Positions 1 to 7,969 of a stretch of DNA of 58,291 bases are shown in pieces. The stretch is from NCBI GenBank assembly GCA_030156665.1, contig JASGMB010000017.1:1-58291 (forward strand), read 5' to 3'. Source of the stretch: Clostridiales bacterium. GTDB taxonomy: Bacteria; Bacillota; Clostridia; SK-Y3. Every line of letters begins with the position of its first letter. Positions within the stretch are counted from its first letter, which is position 1. A program made the position numbers and the translations under genes. Under the pieces are notes generated by a model that saw only the letters and a program-made list of their open reading frames with translations, was not told where the DNA came from and did no database searches.

Positions 1-2
1 AA

Positions 3-44
3 GACAGTGACGGTACTGGAATGAAAAAGGGGGATAAGACTTGA
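3..44 (+). CDS. C-terminal tail of an upstream gene (partial)
   Basis: Frame 3 is open from the window edge and ends at the TGA at 42-44; the other two forward frames stop at 8-10 and 22-24. The visible tail reads DSDGTGMKKGDKT. The stop overlaps the TTG start of the next gene (TTGA), a common operon arrangement. Product unknown. Because only 13 codons are visible, this is a weak call. Confidence 0.3.
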   Translation, partial: DSDGTGMKKGDKT

Positions 45-1572
45 AGAAAATAGACAAAATTATAAATTCTAAGGTTTTTTGGACTATTTTTTTCATATTG
101 ATGCTTCTTAAATACGGATACTATCGCTTTCGATATTATCCCGTTATTGATGATTGGATTCAGTATGGCGTATATCCGTTATATGATAATATCTTTAAAG
201 ATGTAATACTAAGAATTCCGACCTATACCACACGCCCTTTAGCTTCTCTTTCAGATCCTTACATATGGGGGCGGTTTTGGGGTAATATGGGAATTTCTTT
301 TTTTGTTATTACAGTATTACATTTTATGAGCGGGTATCTTCTATATAAAGTATTTAACCGCAGCGGGTTGTCGGTGGGGACTACTTTTCTTGTCATGCTT
401 TTACTTCGGGTTCCGAGTTCCGAAATCTCAACATTTTCAATAAGAATAAAACATACTTGCTTGCTTTTGCCATTGCCCATCTCATATCTTTTGGATATTA
501 CGAACAGGTCATTGTATTAAGCTTTATCAGTGCTTTATTGATGATTGCTGCATATTGGCCTACATTAAAGAAGAAATGGATTATAAGTATTCCGTTGATT
601 AACTTTTTGATAATTGGTGCTTATTACAAATTTTTCGGAAATACAGGCAACTTTGCGGCAAGAGGGCAGTTTGTTAAAAAAGACTACATGGAACATTTTG
701 ATTTGGTCTCTGATAAGATCACCGATGTGTGGGGGAGAGCGCATTTACCTTTATACAGTAATGGATTAAAAAGAGGTTTGGAGCTATTAATCAATCATCA
801 TTCGTATATATATATCATTTTAATTCTTTTATTCAGTATTTTAATTGGACTACTTACCTATATACACAAACCCAATCATGGTGTAAAATTAAATTGTATA
901 CAAATTGCACTTGGATTTATTGTGTTCTGGGCTCCCTTTGGTCCGAATTTTTTACTGGAAAATGTATGGATCAGCAACCGAAATGCTTTTACTTCGTTTA
1001 TTGGCTTGGGATTAATGGCTGAGGGCATGATAAATATTGTTTTCAGGGGTAGGTTTTTAACTTATCTGAAAAGCTTTTGCGTATTTGCAGCAACCTTTAT
1101 TTTTTTAATTGTAAATGTTTCAGAAATTACCGACTATAAAAACGTGAGTATTACCGACCGTAAAATAGTAACGAATGTACTTGCAGCAGTAGAAAATACC
1201 GATTTTTTGGAAGGGCGTAAAAAAGCAATCGTATTTAATACAAGGCCTGTTTACGTAGAGCAAAATATGTATTTTCACGAACATATTCACAATGTTACTG
1301 AGAGTGACTGGGCTTTTACAGGAGCAGCAAGAGCAATAGCACAAAATCCTAAGATAGACTATATTAAGCCGGTTCAGCAGTGGCATCCAACTACAATTGA
1401 AGATGATGTGTGGAGCAAATATATGATACTGGGGATAGACGACAATATGGAGGTTTTTCCTCTAAAGGCTGTTAAAAAAGGCAATGGAGATATAAAACTT
1501 ACTACATTGTTTGGAGAGTATTTTGGAATTGTAGAACAAAAAAATGAAGGACTATATATGTTTACAAAATAA
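41..1572 (+). pseudogene. Polytopic membrane protein, GT-C-like, frameshifted
   Basis: Two overlapping reading frames together make one multi-pass membrane protein of about 500 residues. The first (41-520, TTG start after GGGGG) holds a first membrane helix, then an IDDW motif in the first extracytoplasmic loop and a second hydrophobic region. The second frame (open well before its TTG at 457, to 1572) holds about six more helices and a soluble C-terminal domain. The frame changes near 410-440: frame one reads LLRVPSSE, and frame two continues with NKNKTYLLAFAIAHL. An acidic pair in the first loop is typical of GT-C glycosyltransferases and the neighbours make polysaccharide, so a lipid-linked sugar transferase is a reasonable guess but not proven. 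One indel would restore the frame, so a sequencing error is possible. Confidence 0.6.
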
Positions 1573-1614
1573 ATTGTTATGCAAGTTAAAAGATACGAAA
1601 GAGGGAGAAAAGTC

Positions 1615-2715
1615 ATGATTAAAATATTATATCTGCTTAATCATGCCGGCAATGGGGGAACGGAACAATATGTTCTGAATCTTGTAAAAGCTTTTCATCA
1701 TCAAAAAGCAGAATGTTTTTTTGCATATAATGAAAAAGGCTTATTAGTTGAACAATTAGAGAAGTTGGGCATTAAAACGTACCGTTTAAACATGAGACAT
1801 CCTTTTGACCTGGAAGCGGTTAAAAAGCTTGGCACGCTATGTAAGCAACTAAATATTGATATTATACATACACAGTTTTTGAGAGAAAACTATATTGCGA
1901 TTCTATCAAAATTGTTTTATCCGAGGGTAAAAGTAATCTATACCAATCACTTTATATTGCACAATAACGCCATACAAAAGCTTACCAATCGGCTGCTTAT
2001 TCCTTTTGAAGAAGCAGTAATTGCTGTATGCAACAAAGGGAAGGAAGTAATGATTTCCAATGGCGTACCGAAAGATAAAATTAAGGTAATCTTTAATGGT
2101 GTTAAGTATGAAGAGGATACCCCATTGCTTTCATCGACGGTAAGAAATGAATTTGGTATTGATGAAGACACCTTTGTTTTGTTGAGTGTATCAAGATTTT
2201 CACCTGAAAAAGGATTGGATTTTCTTGTAAGATCTATTGCTCAGTTTAAAAAATTTTCACAGGAGAAGTTTAAATGTTTGATGGTAGGAGATGGACCGCT
2301 TTTTCAAGAAATTAAGCGGCTTGTAAATGAACTGGGACTTGAACGGGACATTATTTTCACAGGTTTTAGAACCGACATAGACAATATTATTTTAGGAAGT
2401 AACCTGTTTATTAATTCATCTTCTAATGAAGCCTTGAGTTTTGCAATTTTAGAAGTACTGTCAAAAGGTATTCCTGTAATAGCGACTGATGTTGGTGGAA
2501 ATAGGGATATTATTAACGAAAAAAATGATTGTGGCATTTTGGTAAATTACGGAGATGAAAAAGGAATGGCGGACGCAATTAGTGCTATGATAAAGGACAA
2601 AGAGCATTATCAACGGTATCAGAAAAACGCACGTAGTGTGGTAAGAGATAAATTTAATCTTGAAACCATGTTGGAAGAAACATATAATTTATATGTCAAC
2701 TGTAAACAGAAATAA
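1615..2715 (+). CDS. Glycosyltransferase family 4 (GT-B fold)
   Basis: Cytoplasmic or membrane-associated retaining glycosyltransferase of about 366 residues. The N-terminal Rossmann half starts KILYLLNHAGNGGTEQYV, the glycine-rich acceptor loop of GT4 enzymes. The C-terminal half has SRFSPEKGLDFLVRS and the donor-binding segment NSSSNEALSFAILEVLSKG followed by PVIATDVGG (an E-x7-E type motif). I start at the ATG at 1615, seven or so bases after GAGGGAG; an upstream ATG at 1579 has no ribosome site. Sugar and acceptor cannot be read from sequence. The surrounding genes point to envelope or exopolysaccharide synthesis. Confidence 0.88.
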   Translation: MIKILYLLNHAGNGGTEQYVLNLVKAFHHQKAECFFAYNEKGLLVEQLEKLGIKTYRLNMRHPFDLEAVKKLGTLCKQLNIDIIHTQFLRENYIAILSKLFYPRVKVIYTNHFILHNNAIQKLTNRLLIPFEEAVIAVCNKGKEVMISNGVPKDKIKVIFNGVKYEEDTPLLSSTVRNEFGIDEDTFVLLSVSRFSPEKGLDFLVRSIAQFKKFSQEKFKCLMVGDGPLFQEIKRLVNELGLERDIIFTGFRTDIDNIILGSNLFINSSSNEALSFAILEVLSKGIPVIATDVGGNRDIINEKNDCGILVNYGDEKGMADAISAMIKDKEHYQRYQKNARSVVRDKFNLETMLEETYNLYVNCKQK

Positions 2716-2733
2716 CAAAGGATGGTGTATAAG

Positions 2734-3225
2734 ATGTTGTTAGATGAGAAAGGAAGGCTTTTTGGAAAAATAAATATTATTGATCTATTTATTATATTTG
2801 TGATTATCGGAGCCATTGGGGGAGCATTTTATAAATTTGGTAAGGCAAATGTAGGACCTATCGTAAAACAAGATAATATCATTATTAAATTTTATGCGGA
2901 GGAAGCTCCGGAGTATGCTGCAAAAGCAGTAAAAAAAGGAGATATTGCAACCGATGACAGTAAGAATACTTATTTTGGTATTGTAACGGAAGACCCGGTT
3001 GTTAAAGGATCCCTCTCATTTGGCACCAATAGTGAAGGCCAATTTGTACCATCTTCAAAACCCGGTATGGCTTCTGTCCTTATTACAGTGGAAGGGAAAG
3101 GAGTAATAGGGACCAATGGCGCAGTATTTGGTGGAGTAAACTATGGTGTTGGCCATTCTATGGCGTTAGCAGTAGGTAAAAGCAAGCTCTGGGTAAGAGT
3201 TTATGATATACAGAAGAAGGAGTAA
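2734..3225 (+). CDS. DUF4330 family membrane-anchored protein
   Basis: A 163-residue protein with a short cytoplasmic start (LLDEKGRLFGKINIIDL), one membrane helix at about residues 15-35 and an external beta-rich domain ending VRVYDIQKKE. The start and overall length fit the DUF4330 family, which recurs in clostridial polysaccharide loci; its function is unknown. The ATG at 2734 is preferred because AAAGGATGG lies about 12 bases upstream, whereas the ATG at 2722 lies inside that element. It sits 18 bases after the GT4 gene and 6 bases before the next one, so it is part of the same operon. Confidence 0.75.
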   Translation: MLLDEKGRLFGKINIIDLFIIFVIIGAIGGAFYKFGKANVGPIVKQDNIIIKFYAEEAPEYAAKAVKKGDIATDDSKNTYFGIVTEDPVVKGSLSFGTNSEGQFVPSSKPGMASVLITVEGKGVIGTNGAVFGGVNYGVGHSMALAVGKSKLWVRVYDIQKKE

Positions 3226-3231
3226 TAAAGA

Positions 3232-3783
3232 ATGTTTGAAAGTTATTTTATTCAGAAAACGCAAGTATTTATCCATAAACTATTAAAATGGTATAAATAT
3301 AGTTTGATGGAAAACTTTCTTCTGCATATTTCTAAATATATTAACAAGTTATGGACCAACAGTGTAACACGTAAATATCTTACAAAAAACGAACAGATTT
3401 CATCCTTATGGCAAAACAGCTTGACTTTTGAATTCATACAGAGACTAATAGCCTTTATCATTCATATATTAAAATATACTTTTGATTTGGTTGGAAGGCT
3501 TAACGCCAACAGCGTCAGTAAAAAGCTATACCATGAATATGTACAACCTTTAGTTGATATAAGCAATACAACCACTGCCCTTTCCTGCGTATTGACTGGC
3601 TTTTTTATAATGAATATTATTGCAACATGGTATGCAAATGCATTAACTTTACATGGGTTAATTTTAAGATTTATGATATTAATAGGTGTATCTTTACCTA
3701 TATGGATTCAAAAGGAGCAGTTATCTCACAGTCTTAAAAATAGTATATTTATTAAGCTGTTTAGATGGATTTTTATTAACTGA
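3232..3783 (+). CDS. Unknown membrane protein of the polysaccharide operon
   Basis: I do not recognise this 183-residue protein. It has a basic, aromatic, probably amphipathic N-terminal half (many Lys, Trp and Tyr, repeated HxxKxxxxLW-like patterns) and two likely membrane helices at about residues 112-150, ending in a basic tail. It follows the DUF4330 gene by 6 bases and precedes the O-antigen ligase-like gene by 110 bases that contain a repeat (H). Its position next to a polymerase or ligase suggests an accessory role in polymer assembly, which is only a guess from context. Confidence 0.6.
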   Translation: MFESYFIQKTQVFIHKLLKWYKYSLMENFLLHISKYINKLWTNSVTRKYLTKNEQISSLWQNSLTFEFIQRLIAFIIHILKYTFDLVGRLNANSVSKKLYHEYVQPLVDISNTTTALSCVLTGFFIMNIIATWYANALTLHGLILRFMILIGVSLPIWIQKEQLSHSLKNSIFIKLFRWIFIN

Positions 3784-3802
3784 TTTTTTCTAGCTTTAGT
3801 GT

Positions 3803-3868
3803 ATATGGTTCACGGTTCACAGGGATAGAACGCTATTTAATTTTGTGAATTGTTACCTGTAAACCAAA
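3803..3868. repeat. Repeat H, copy 1 (TTCACGG-type inverted repeat)
   Basis: The left arm GGTTCACGGTTCACAGG (3808-3824) faces an imperfect right arm CCTGTAAACC (3855-3864). Related arms occur at 21245-21318 and 45384-45665. It fills most of the gap between two polysaccharide genes. No coding capacity. Confidence 0.6.
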
Positions 3869-3893
3869 GTATAGATTTAGGGAGTAGAATATT

Positions 3894-5243
3894 ATGATTT
3901 CTAATACACAACCAAACACGTACAAGATATTTTATCTTTTTATTGGTTTAATAATAGGATCGTTGTGTTTTTTTATTTCACCTTTGAAGACTATTGTGGT
4001 TATTGGTGGATTAGCGGTCATAGGGGTTACTTTTTTTAATTTTGAATTGGGGTTATGTTTGTTTTTATTTGGCATGGCAGTTATACCTCATGTATTATGG
4101 AATAACTTATACAGCATAGCAGCCATTACATTTTATACGATGGTGTATTTAATAAAAATTGTAACCAGTGACAAATACGGCTTTCATTTAAAAGTATTGG
4201 ACTTTTTCTTTTTACTTTTTGCACTTACAATGATATTGTCATCAATAACTTCAATTACTCCAAAAGATAGCTTAAAGACAATGCTTTTTTATGTTACTGC
4301 TCTATTATTAGTGGTAATATTGACCAATGTTATCAATTCCAGAAAAAGCTTGGACCTTATTTTTATAACATTGTTCGCAGCAGTAGTCGTTACCTCTGTT
4401 TATGCCATATACCAGGGTATTGTGGGAGTAGAGGTAAATGCTTCATTAACTGATATTGAATTGAATAAAGGAATGCCGGGAAGGGTATACTCAACGCTGG
4501 AGAATCCAAATAACTATGCTGAATTTTTAATACTTTTAGTGCCGTTTTGTGTGGCCTATGTGCTTAATTTAAGGGATAAAGTCAAAAAAGTTTTGTTTTC
4601 AGCTGCACTTATTCTACCTATTATTGCTTTAGGATTAACCTATTCACGTTCAGGATGGATAGGTTTTGCTATTGCAGTAGTGGTATTTGTAGCGTTAAAA
4701 AACTGGCGATTAATACCTGTAATATTTGTTTTCGGTATAATAGCCATCCCATTTTTACCTCAATCTATTATGCATAGAATTATGACAATCGGCAATCTCC
4801 AAGACACATCTAATGCATACAGAATTTATATCTGGAAAGGTGTGTTGGATTTAATGAAAGATTTCTGGGTAACGGGAATAGGCGTGGGACCGGAGCCCTT
4901 TTCACGAGTTTATGCAAATTATGCGGCTTTAGAAGCATCCAAAGCAGCTCACTCACATATGTTGTTTTTAGAAATATGGGTTGAAATGGGAATTGCAGCT
5001 TTTATAAGTTTTATTTGGTTTCTAATAAGAATGGTGAAACGAAGTCTCATATATATTTATAACGGTAAAGATATATATTTTACTAATATTCTTATTGCCG
5101 GTATTGCAGCTTTAGGAGGAATTAGCTTTATAGGATTAGTTGAATATGTGTGGTTCTATCCGAGAATAATGCTGACTTTTTGGCTGGTAATGGGAATAAT
5201 GATGACTTCATTAAAACTTGCAGCCGGAGAAGGTGAAGTATGA
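3894..5243 (+). CDS. O-antigen ligase / Wzy-type polymerase family protein
   Basis: A 449-residue integral membrane protein with about 11-12 helices. The central conserved part reads GRVYSTLENPNNYAEFLILL, followed by the large external loop beginning TYSRSGWIGF and ending around GIGVGPEPF and AAHSHMLFLEIWVEMG. These are hallmarks of the Wzy_C/WaaL family, where the Arg and His of the periplasmic loop are catalytic. In Gram-positives such proteins polymerise or transfer lipid-linked polysaccharides. Start ATG at 3894 follows GGGAG at normal distance. The stop overlaps the next start by four bases. Confidence 0.88.
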   Translation: MISNTQPNTYKIFYLFIGLIIGSLCFFISPLKTIVVIGGLAVIGVTFFNFELGLCLFLFGMAVIPHVLWNNLYSIAAITFYTMVYLIKIVTSDKYGFHLKVLDFFFLLFALTMILSSITSITPKDSLKTMLFYVTALLLVVILTNVINSRKSLDLIFITLFAAVVVTSVYAIYQGIVGVEVNASLTDIELNKGMPGRVYSTLENPNNYAEFLILLVPFCVAYVLNLRDKVKKVLFSAALILPIIALGLTYSRSGWIGFAIAVVVFVALKNWRLIPVIFVFGIIAIPFLPQSIMHRIMTIGNLQDTSNAYRIYIWKGVLDLMKDFWVTGIGVGPEPFSRVYANYAALEASKAAHSHMLFLEIWVEMGIAAFISFIWFLIRMVKRSLIYIYNGKDIYFTNILIAGIAALGGISFIGLVEYVWFYPRIMLTFWLVMGIMMTSLKLAAGEGEV

Positions 5244-5691
5244 ATATTAAGAAAAATATTTGTTTGGTTTTCTATTACTTTTTTGCGCGACATTTACCGG
5301 CTTCCGATGGAGCCTATTCTTTTGGTTCAAAATATATTCGAAGGATGTTGTGCAAAAATATATTTGATAAAACCGGTAATTGTTTTAATGTGGAGCACGG
5401 TGCCTTTTTTGGATCCGGTACGGGCATCCGTATAGGTACTAATTCCGGATTGGGATTGCATTGCCGTGTACAGGGGCCTCTAACAATAGGAGATAATGTG
5501 ATGATGGGACCGGATGTATTGATTTATACCAGAAATCACAAAATGGATAAAACCGATGTTCCTAAATTGGTAGAGGTGCAGTTGTGGCAGCAGGAGCCAT
5601 CGTGACCAAAGATGTTGAACCCTTTACCGTAGTGGGTGGAAATCCTGCAAAAAAAATAAAATCTAGATTGGAAAATGGGGAAAAGCTATGA
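5240..5691 (+). pseudogene. Hexapeptide-repeat acyltransferase with internal deletion
   Basis: WcaF/Maa-type left-handed beta-helix acyltransferase. The first frame (5240-5605) shows GIRIGTNSGLG and LTIGDNVMMGPDVLIYTRNHKMDKTDVP, the usual active-site stretch with His. It then goes out of frame. From about 5568 a second frame reads [16 protein letters not shown] and [16 protein letters not shown], the normal C-terminus, ending at the TGA at 5689-5691. Between them the expected 30 or so residues (the second run of hexapeptides, usually VVIGDDVWIG-like) are missing. A deletion of about 100 bases that also shifted the frame explains this. The enzyme is probably inactive, because the C-terminal coil and part of the CoA site are lost. 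Confidence 0.8.
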
Positions 5692-6815
5692 AAGTATTAC
5701 ACCTTATAAGTGGTGGCGATAGTGGTGGAGCTAAAACCCACGTTTTTTCTTTACTTGGCGAATTGAAAAATAGTATAGATGTTAAAATCATCTGTTTTAT
5801 GCCCGGTGTTTTTTATCAGGAAATTTTAGATAAAGATATAGATGTTGAATTGTTGGAGCAAAAGCACCGATATGACCTCAGTGTTATCAAAAGACTTATT
5901 GCGCTTGTTAAGGCAGGAGGCTATCAGATAATACATGCCCACGGTGCAAGGGCGAATTTTATTGCTGCAATATTGAAAAGATACATAAGTGTTCCTATAG
6001 TCACCACCATTCACAGCGATTACTTATTGGATTTTGAAGGGAATATCTACCGAAAAGTAGTGTATACTGGGTTAAATGTGCTGGCATTAAAATTTATGGA
6101 CTATTACATTGCTATATCGCAGGAATTTAAAAATATGCTTTTATCAAGGGGATATGCAGAGAGTAAAGTTTTTACGGTTTATAACGGTATTGATTTTGAC
6201 AGTGAAATTCAGTATTGTTCTCGACAGGAATTTATAAATGCAAAGCATATTTCGGTAAGTGATGAAGATATTTTAGTTGGAATTATCGGAAGACTGGATA
6301 AAGTAAAAGGGCATGAGGTATTTATTAAAGCTGCAGCTGAAGTTTTAAATCACACTGCGCACGTTAAGTTTTTACTTGCCGGTGACGGTAATGAAAGGGA
6401 AAATCTTGAGCAACTGGCCAAGCAGCTTGGGATTGAACAAAACATTATCTTTCTAGGATTTATTGATAGAATATATGATTTTATCAATGCAATAGACATT
6501 AATACGCTTACATCCTATAGTGAAAGTTTTCCTTATGTATTGTTAGAAGGGGCCAGATTAAAGAAGCCCACCGTAAGTTCAGCTGTAGGGGGAATACCCG
6601 ATTTGATTCAAGATGGACAAAACGGCTACCTTTTTAAAGCTGCTGATGCCCACGAAATGGCACAAAAACTTTTAAAGTTGATCAACCATCGGCAGTTGAG
6701 AGAAGTATTTGGGCAAAGGCTTTATGAAAGTGCGAAAAACAATTTTTCCAGCAAAAGCTTAGCAAACAGCCACATTGAAATTTACCGAGAAATTTTAAAG
6801 AGGCAGAAGGATTAA
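5688..6815 (+). CDS. Glycosyltransferase family 4
   Basis: A 375-residue GT-B enzyme. The N-terminus has [20 protein letters not shown]; the middle has the junction [17 protein letters not shown]; the C-terminal donor site is [20 protein letters not shown] followed by [13 protein letters not shown]. The first ATG overlaps the tail of the broken acyltransferase (ATGA), so the genes were translationally coupled. The specific sugar is unknown; the family uses nucleotide sugars and acts on the inner leaflet of the membrane. Confidence 0.88.
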   Translation: MKVLHLISGGDSGGAKTHVFSLLGELKNSIDVKIICFMPGVFYQEILDKDIDVELLEQKHRYDLSVIKRLIALVKAGGYQIIHAHGARANFIAAILKRYISVPIVTTIHSDYLLDFEGNIYRKVVYTGLNVLALKFMDYYIAISQEFKNMLLSRGYAESKVFTVYNGIDFDSEIQYCSRQEFINAKHISVSDEDILVGIIGRLDKVKGHEVFIKAAAEVLNHTAHVKFLLAGDGNERENLEQLAKQLGIEQNIIFLGFIDRIYDFINAIDINTLTSYSESFPYVLLEGARLKKPTVSSAVGGIPDLIQDGQNGYLFKAADAHEMAQKLLKLINHRQLREVFGQRLYESAKNNFSSKSLANSHIEIYREILKRQKD

Positions 6816-6828
6816 AGGGGAAATGGAA

Positions 6829-7923
6829 ATGTACGATGTTGTTCTATCGGGGTATTATGGATTCAAAAATAGCGGAGATGATGCAATCTTAATGGCGATT
6901 ATCAATAGTCTCAAGATGTACAAGCCGGATATTAAAATTAATGTTTTATCCATGAACCCTAAAGAAACCCGAAAAGTTTATGGCGTCGATTCAGTAAATA
7001 GATTTAATATATTTGCTGTTTACAAAGTTATAAAAAATACAAAACTTTTTATCAATGGAGGCGGAAGTCTTCTTCAAGATATTACCAGCACTCGTTCGCT
7101 GCTATATTATCTGACGACCATACGATTAGCTTTAAAATTAAAAAAGAAAGTAATGTTATATGCCAATGGCATAGGGCCTATTAATATCAAGAGCAACGAA
7201 AAGCGGGTAAGAGATATTGCGAATCAAGTTGATTTGATAACACTTAGAGAAGAGGCTTCTTTAAAGGAATTGCAACGACTTAAGGTGGATAAACCGCCTA
7301 TATTGGTTACCGCAGATCCGGCGCTTACTTTAAAGCCTGTTTCGGATGTAAGAGTGGATGAGATCTTAAAGGATGAAGGAATTCGATTTCATAACCCGAT
7401 TGTGGGAATATCAGTAAGAAGTTGGGAGCAGCAGTCCAAATATAGTGAAGTAATTGCCAGAGTAGCAGATTACATATACGATATATATCATGCTGAGGTT
7501 TTATTTATTCCCATGCATTTTCCCCATGATTTAAAAGTGATTAAAGACATTGCCTCTAAAATGAAGCATAAACCTCATATACTTCAAAAAAAATATTCCG
7601 TACCTGAAATACTTGGCGTCATTAAAAATACAGACTTGCTCATTGGAATGCGCTTACATGCATTAATATACGCTGCAACGTTATCAGTGCCTGTTATTGG
7701 CTTGGCATATGAAGCAAAGGTGGAAGGTTTTTTGAATTATATTGGACAAGTCTCGGCAGGGGATATTGCAAACATAGATTTTGAAACACTTTGTAAGATC
7801 ATTGATGATATATGGCCTAATAGAGATAGTATTCGGAAACAACTGGAAACAGTAATAGGGCAACTCAAAGAAAAAGCTTTAGAAAATGCGCGATTAGCTG
7901 TACAGCTTCTTGATGAAAACTAA
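6829..7923 (+). CDS. csaB: Polysaccharide pyruvyl transferase CsaB
   Basis: Transfers pyruvate from phosphoenolpyruvate to a cell-wall polysaccharide, which lets SLH-domain proteins bind the wall. Family features are the start VVLSGYYGFKNSGDDAILMA, the segment LFINGGGSLLQDITSTRSLLYY, YANGIGP, and the C-terminal LIGMRLHALIYAA. Length about 364 residues is normal. Of the two close ATG codons, 6829 is 8 bases after AAAGGGG and is preferred over 6823. It is the last gene of the cluster and is followed by a bidirectional hairpin. Confidence 0.9.
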   Translation: MYDVVLSGYYGFKNSGDDAILMAIINSLKMYKPDIKINVLSMNPKETRKVYGVDSVNRFNIFAVYKVIKNTKLFINGGGSLLQDITSTRSLLYYLTTIRLALKLKKKVMLYANGIGPINIKSNEKRVRDIANQVDLITLREEASLKELQRLKVDKPPILVTADPALTLKPVSDVRVDEILKDEGIRFHNPIVGISVRSWEQQSKYSEVIARVADYIYDIYHAEVLFIPMHFPHDLKVIKDIASKMKHKPHILQKKYSVPEILGVIKNTDLLIGMRLHALIYAATLSVPVIGLAYEAKVEGFLNYIGQVSAGDIANIDFETLCKIIDDIWPNRDSIRKQLETVIGQLKEKALENARLAVQLLDEN

Positions 7924-7930
7924 AAAATAG

Positions 7931-7960
7931 AGCCGCACTAATGTTTTGATTAGTACGGCT
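7931..7960. terminator. Bidirectional terminator between convergent genes
   Basis: AGCCGCACTAAT and ATTAGTACGGCT form a 12-base stem with one mismatch around a 6-base loop; A-rich sequence on one side and T-rich on the other suit termination of both csaB and the opposing gene. Confidence 0.75.
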
Positions 7961-7969
7961 TTGTCATTT

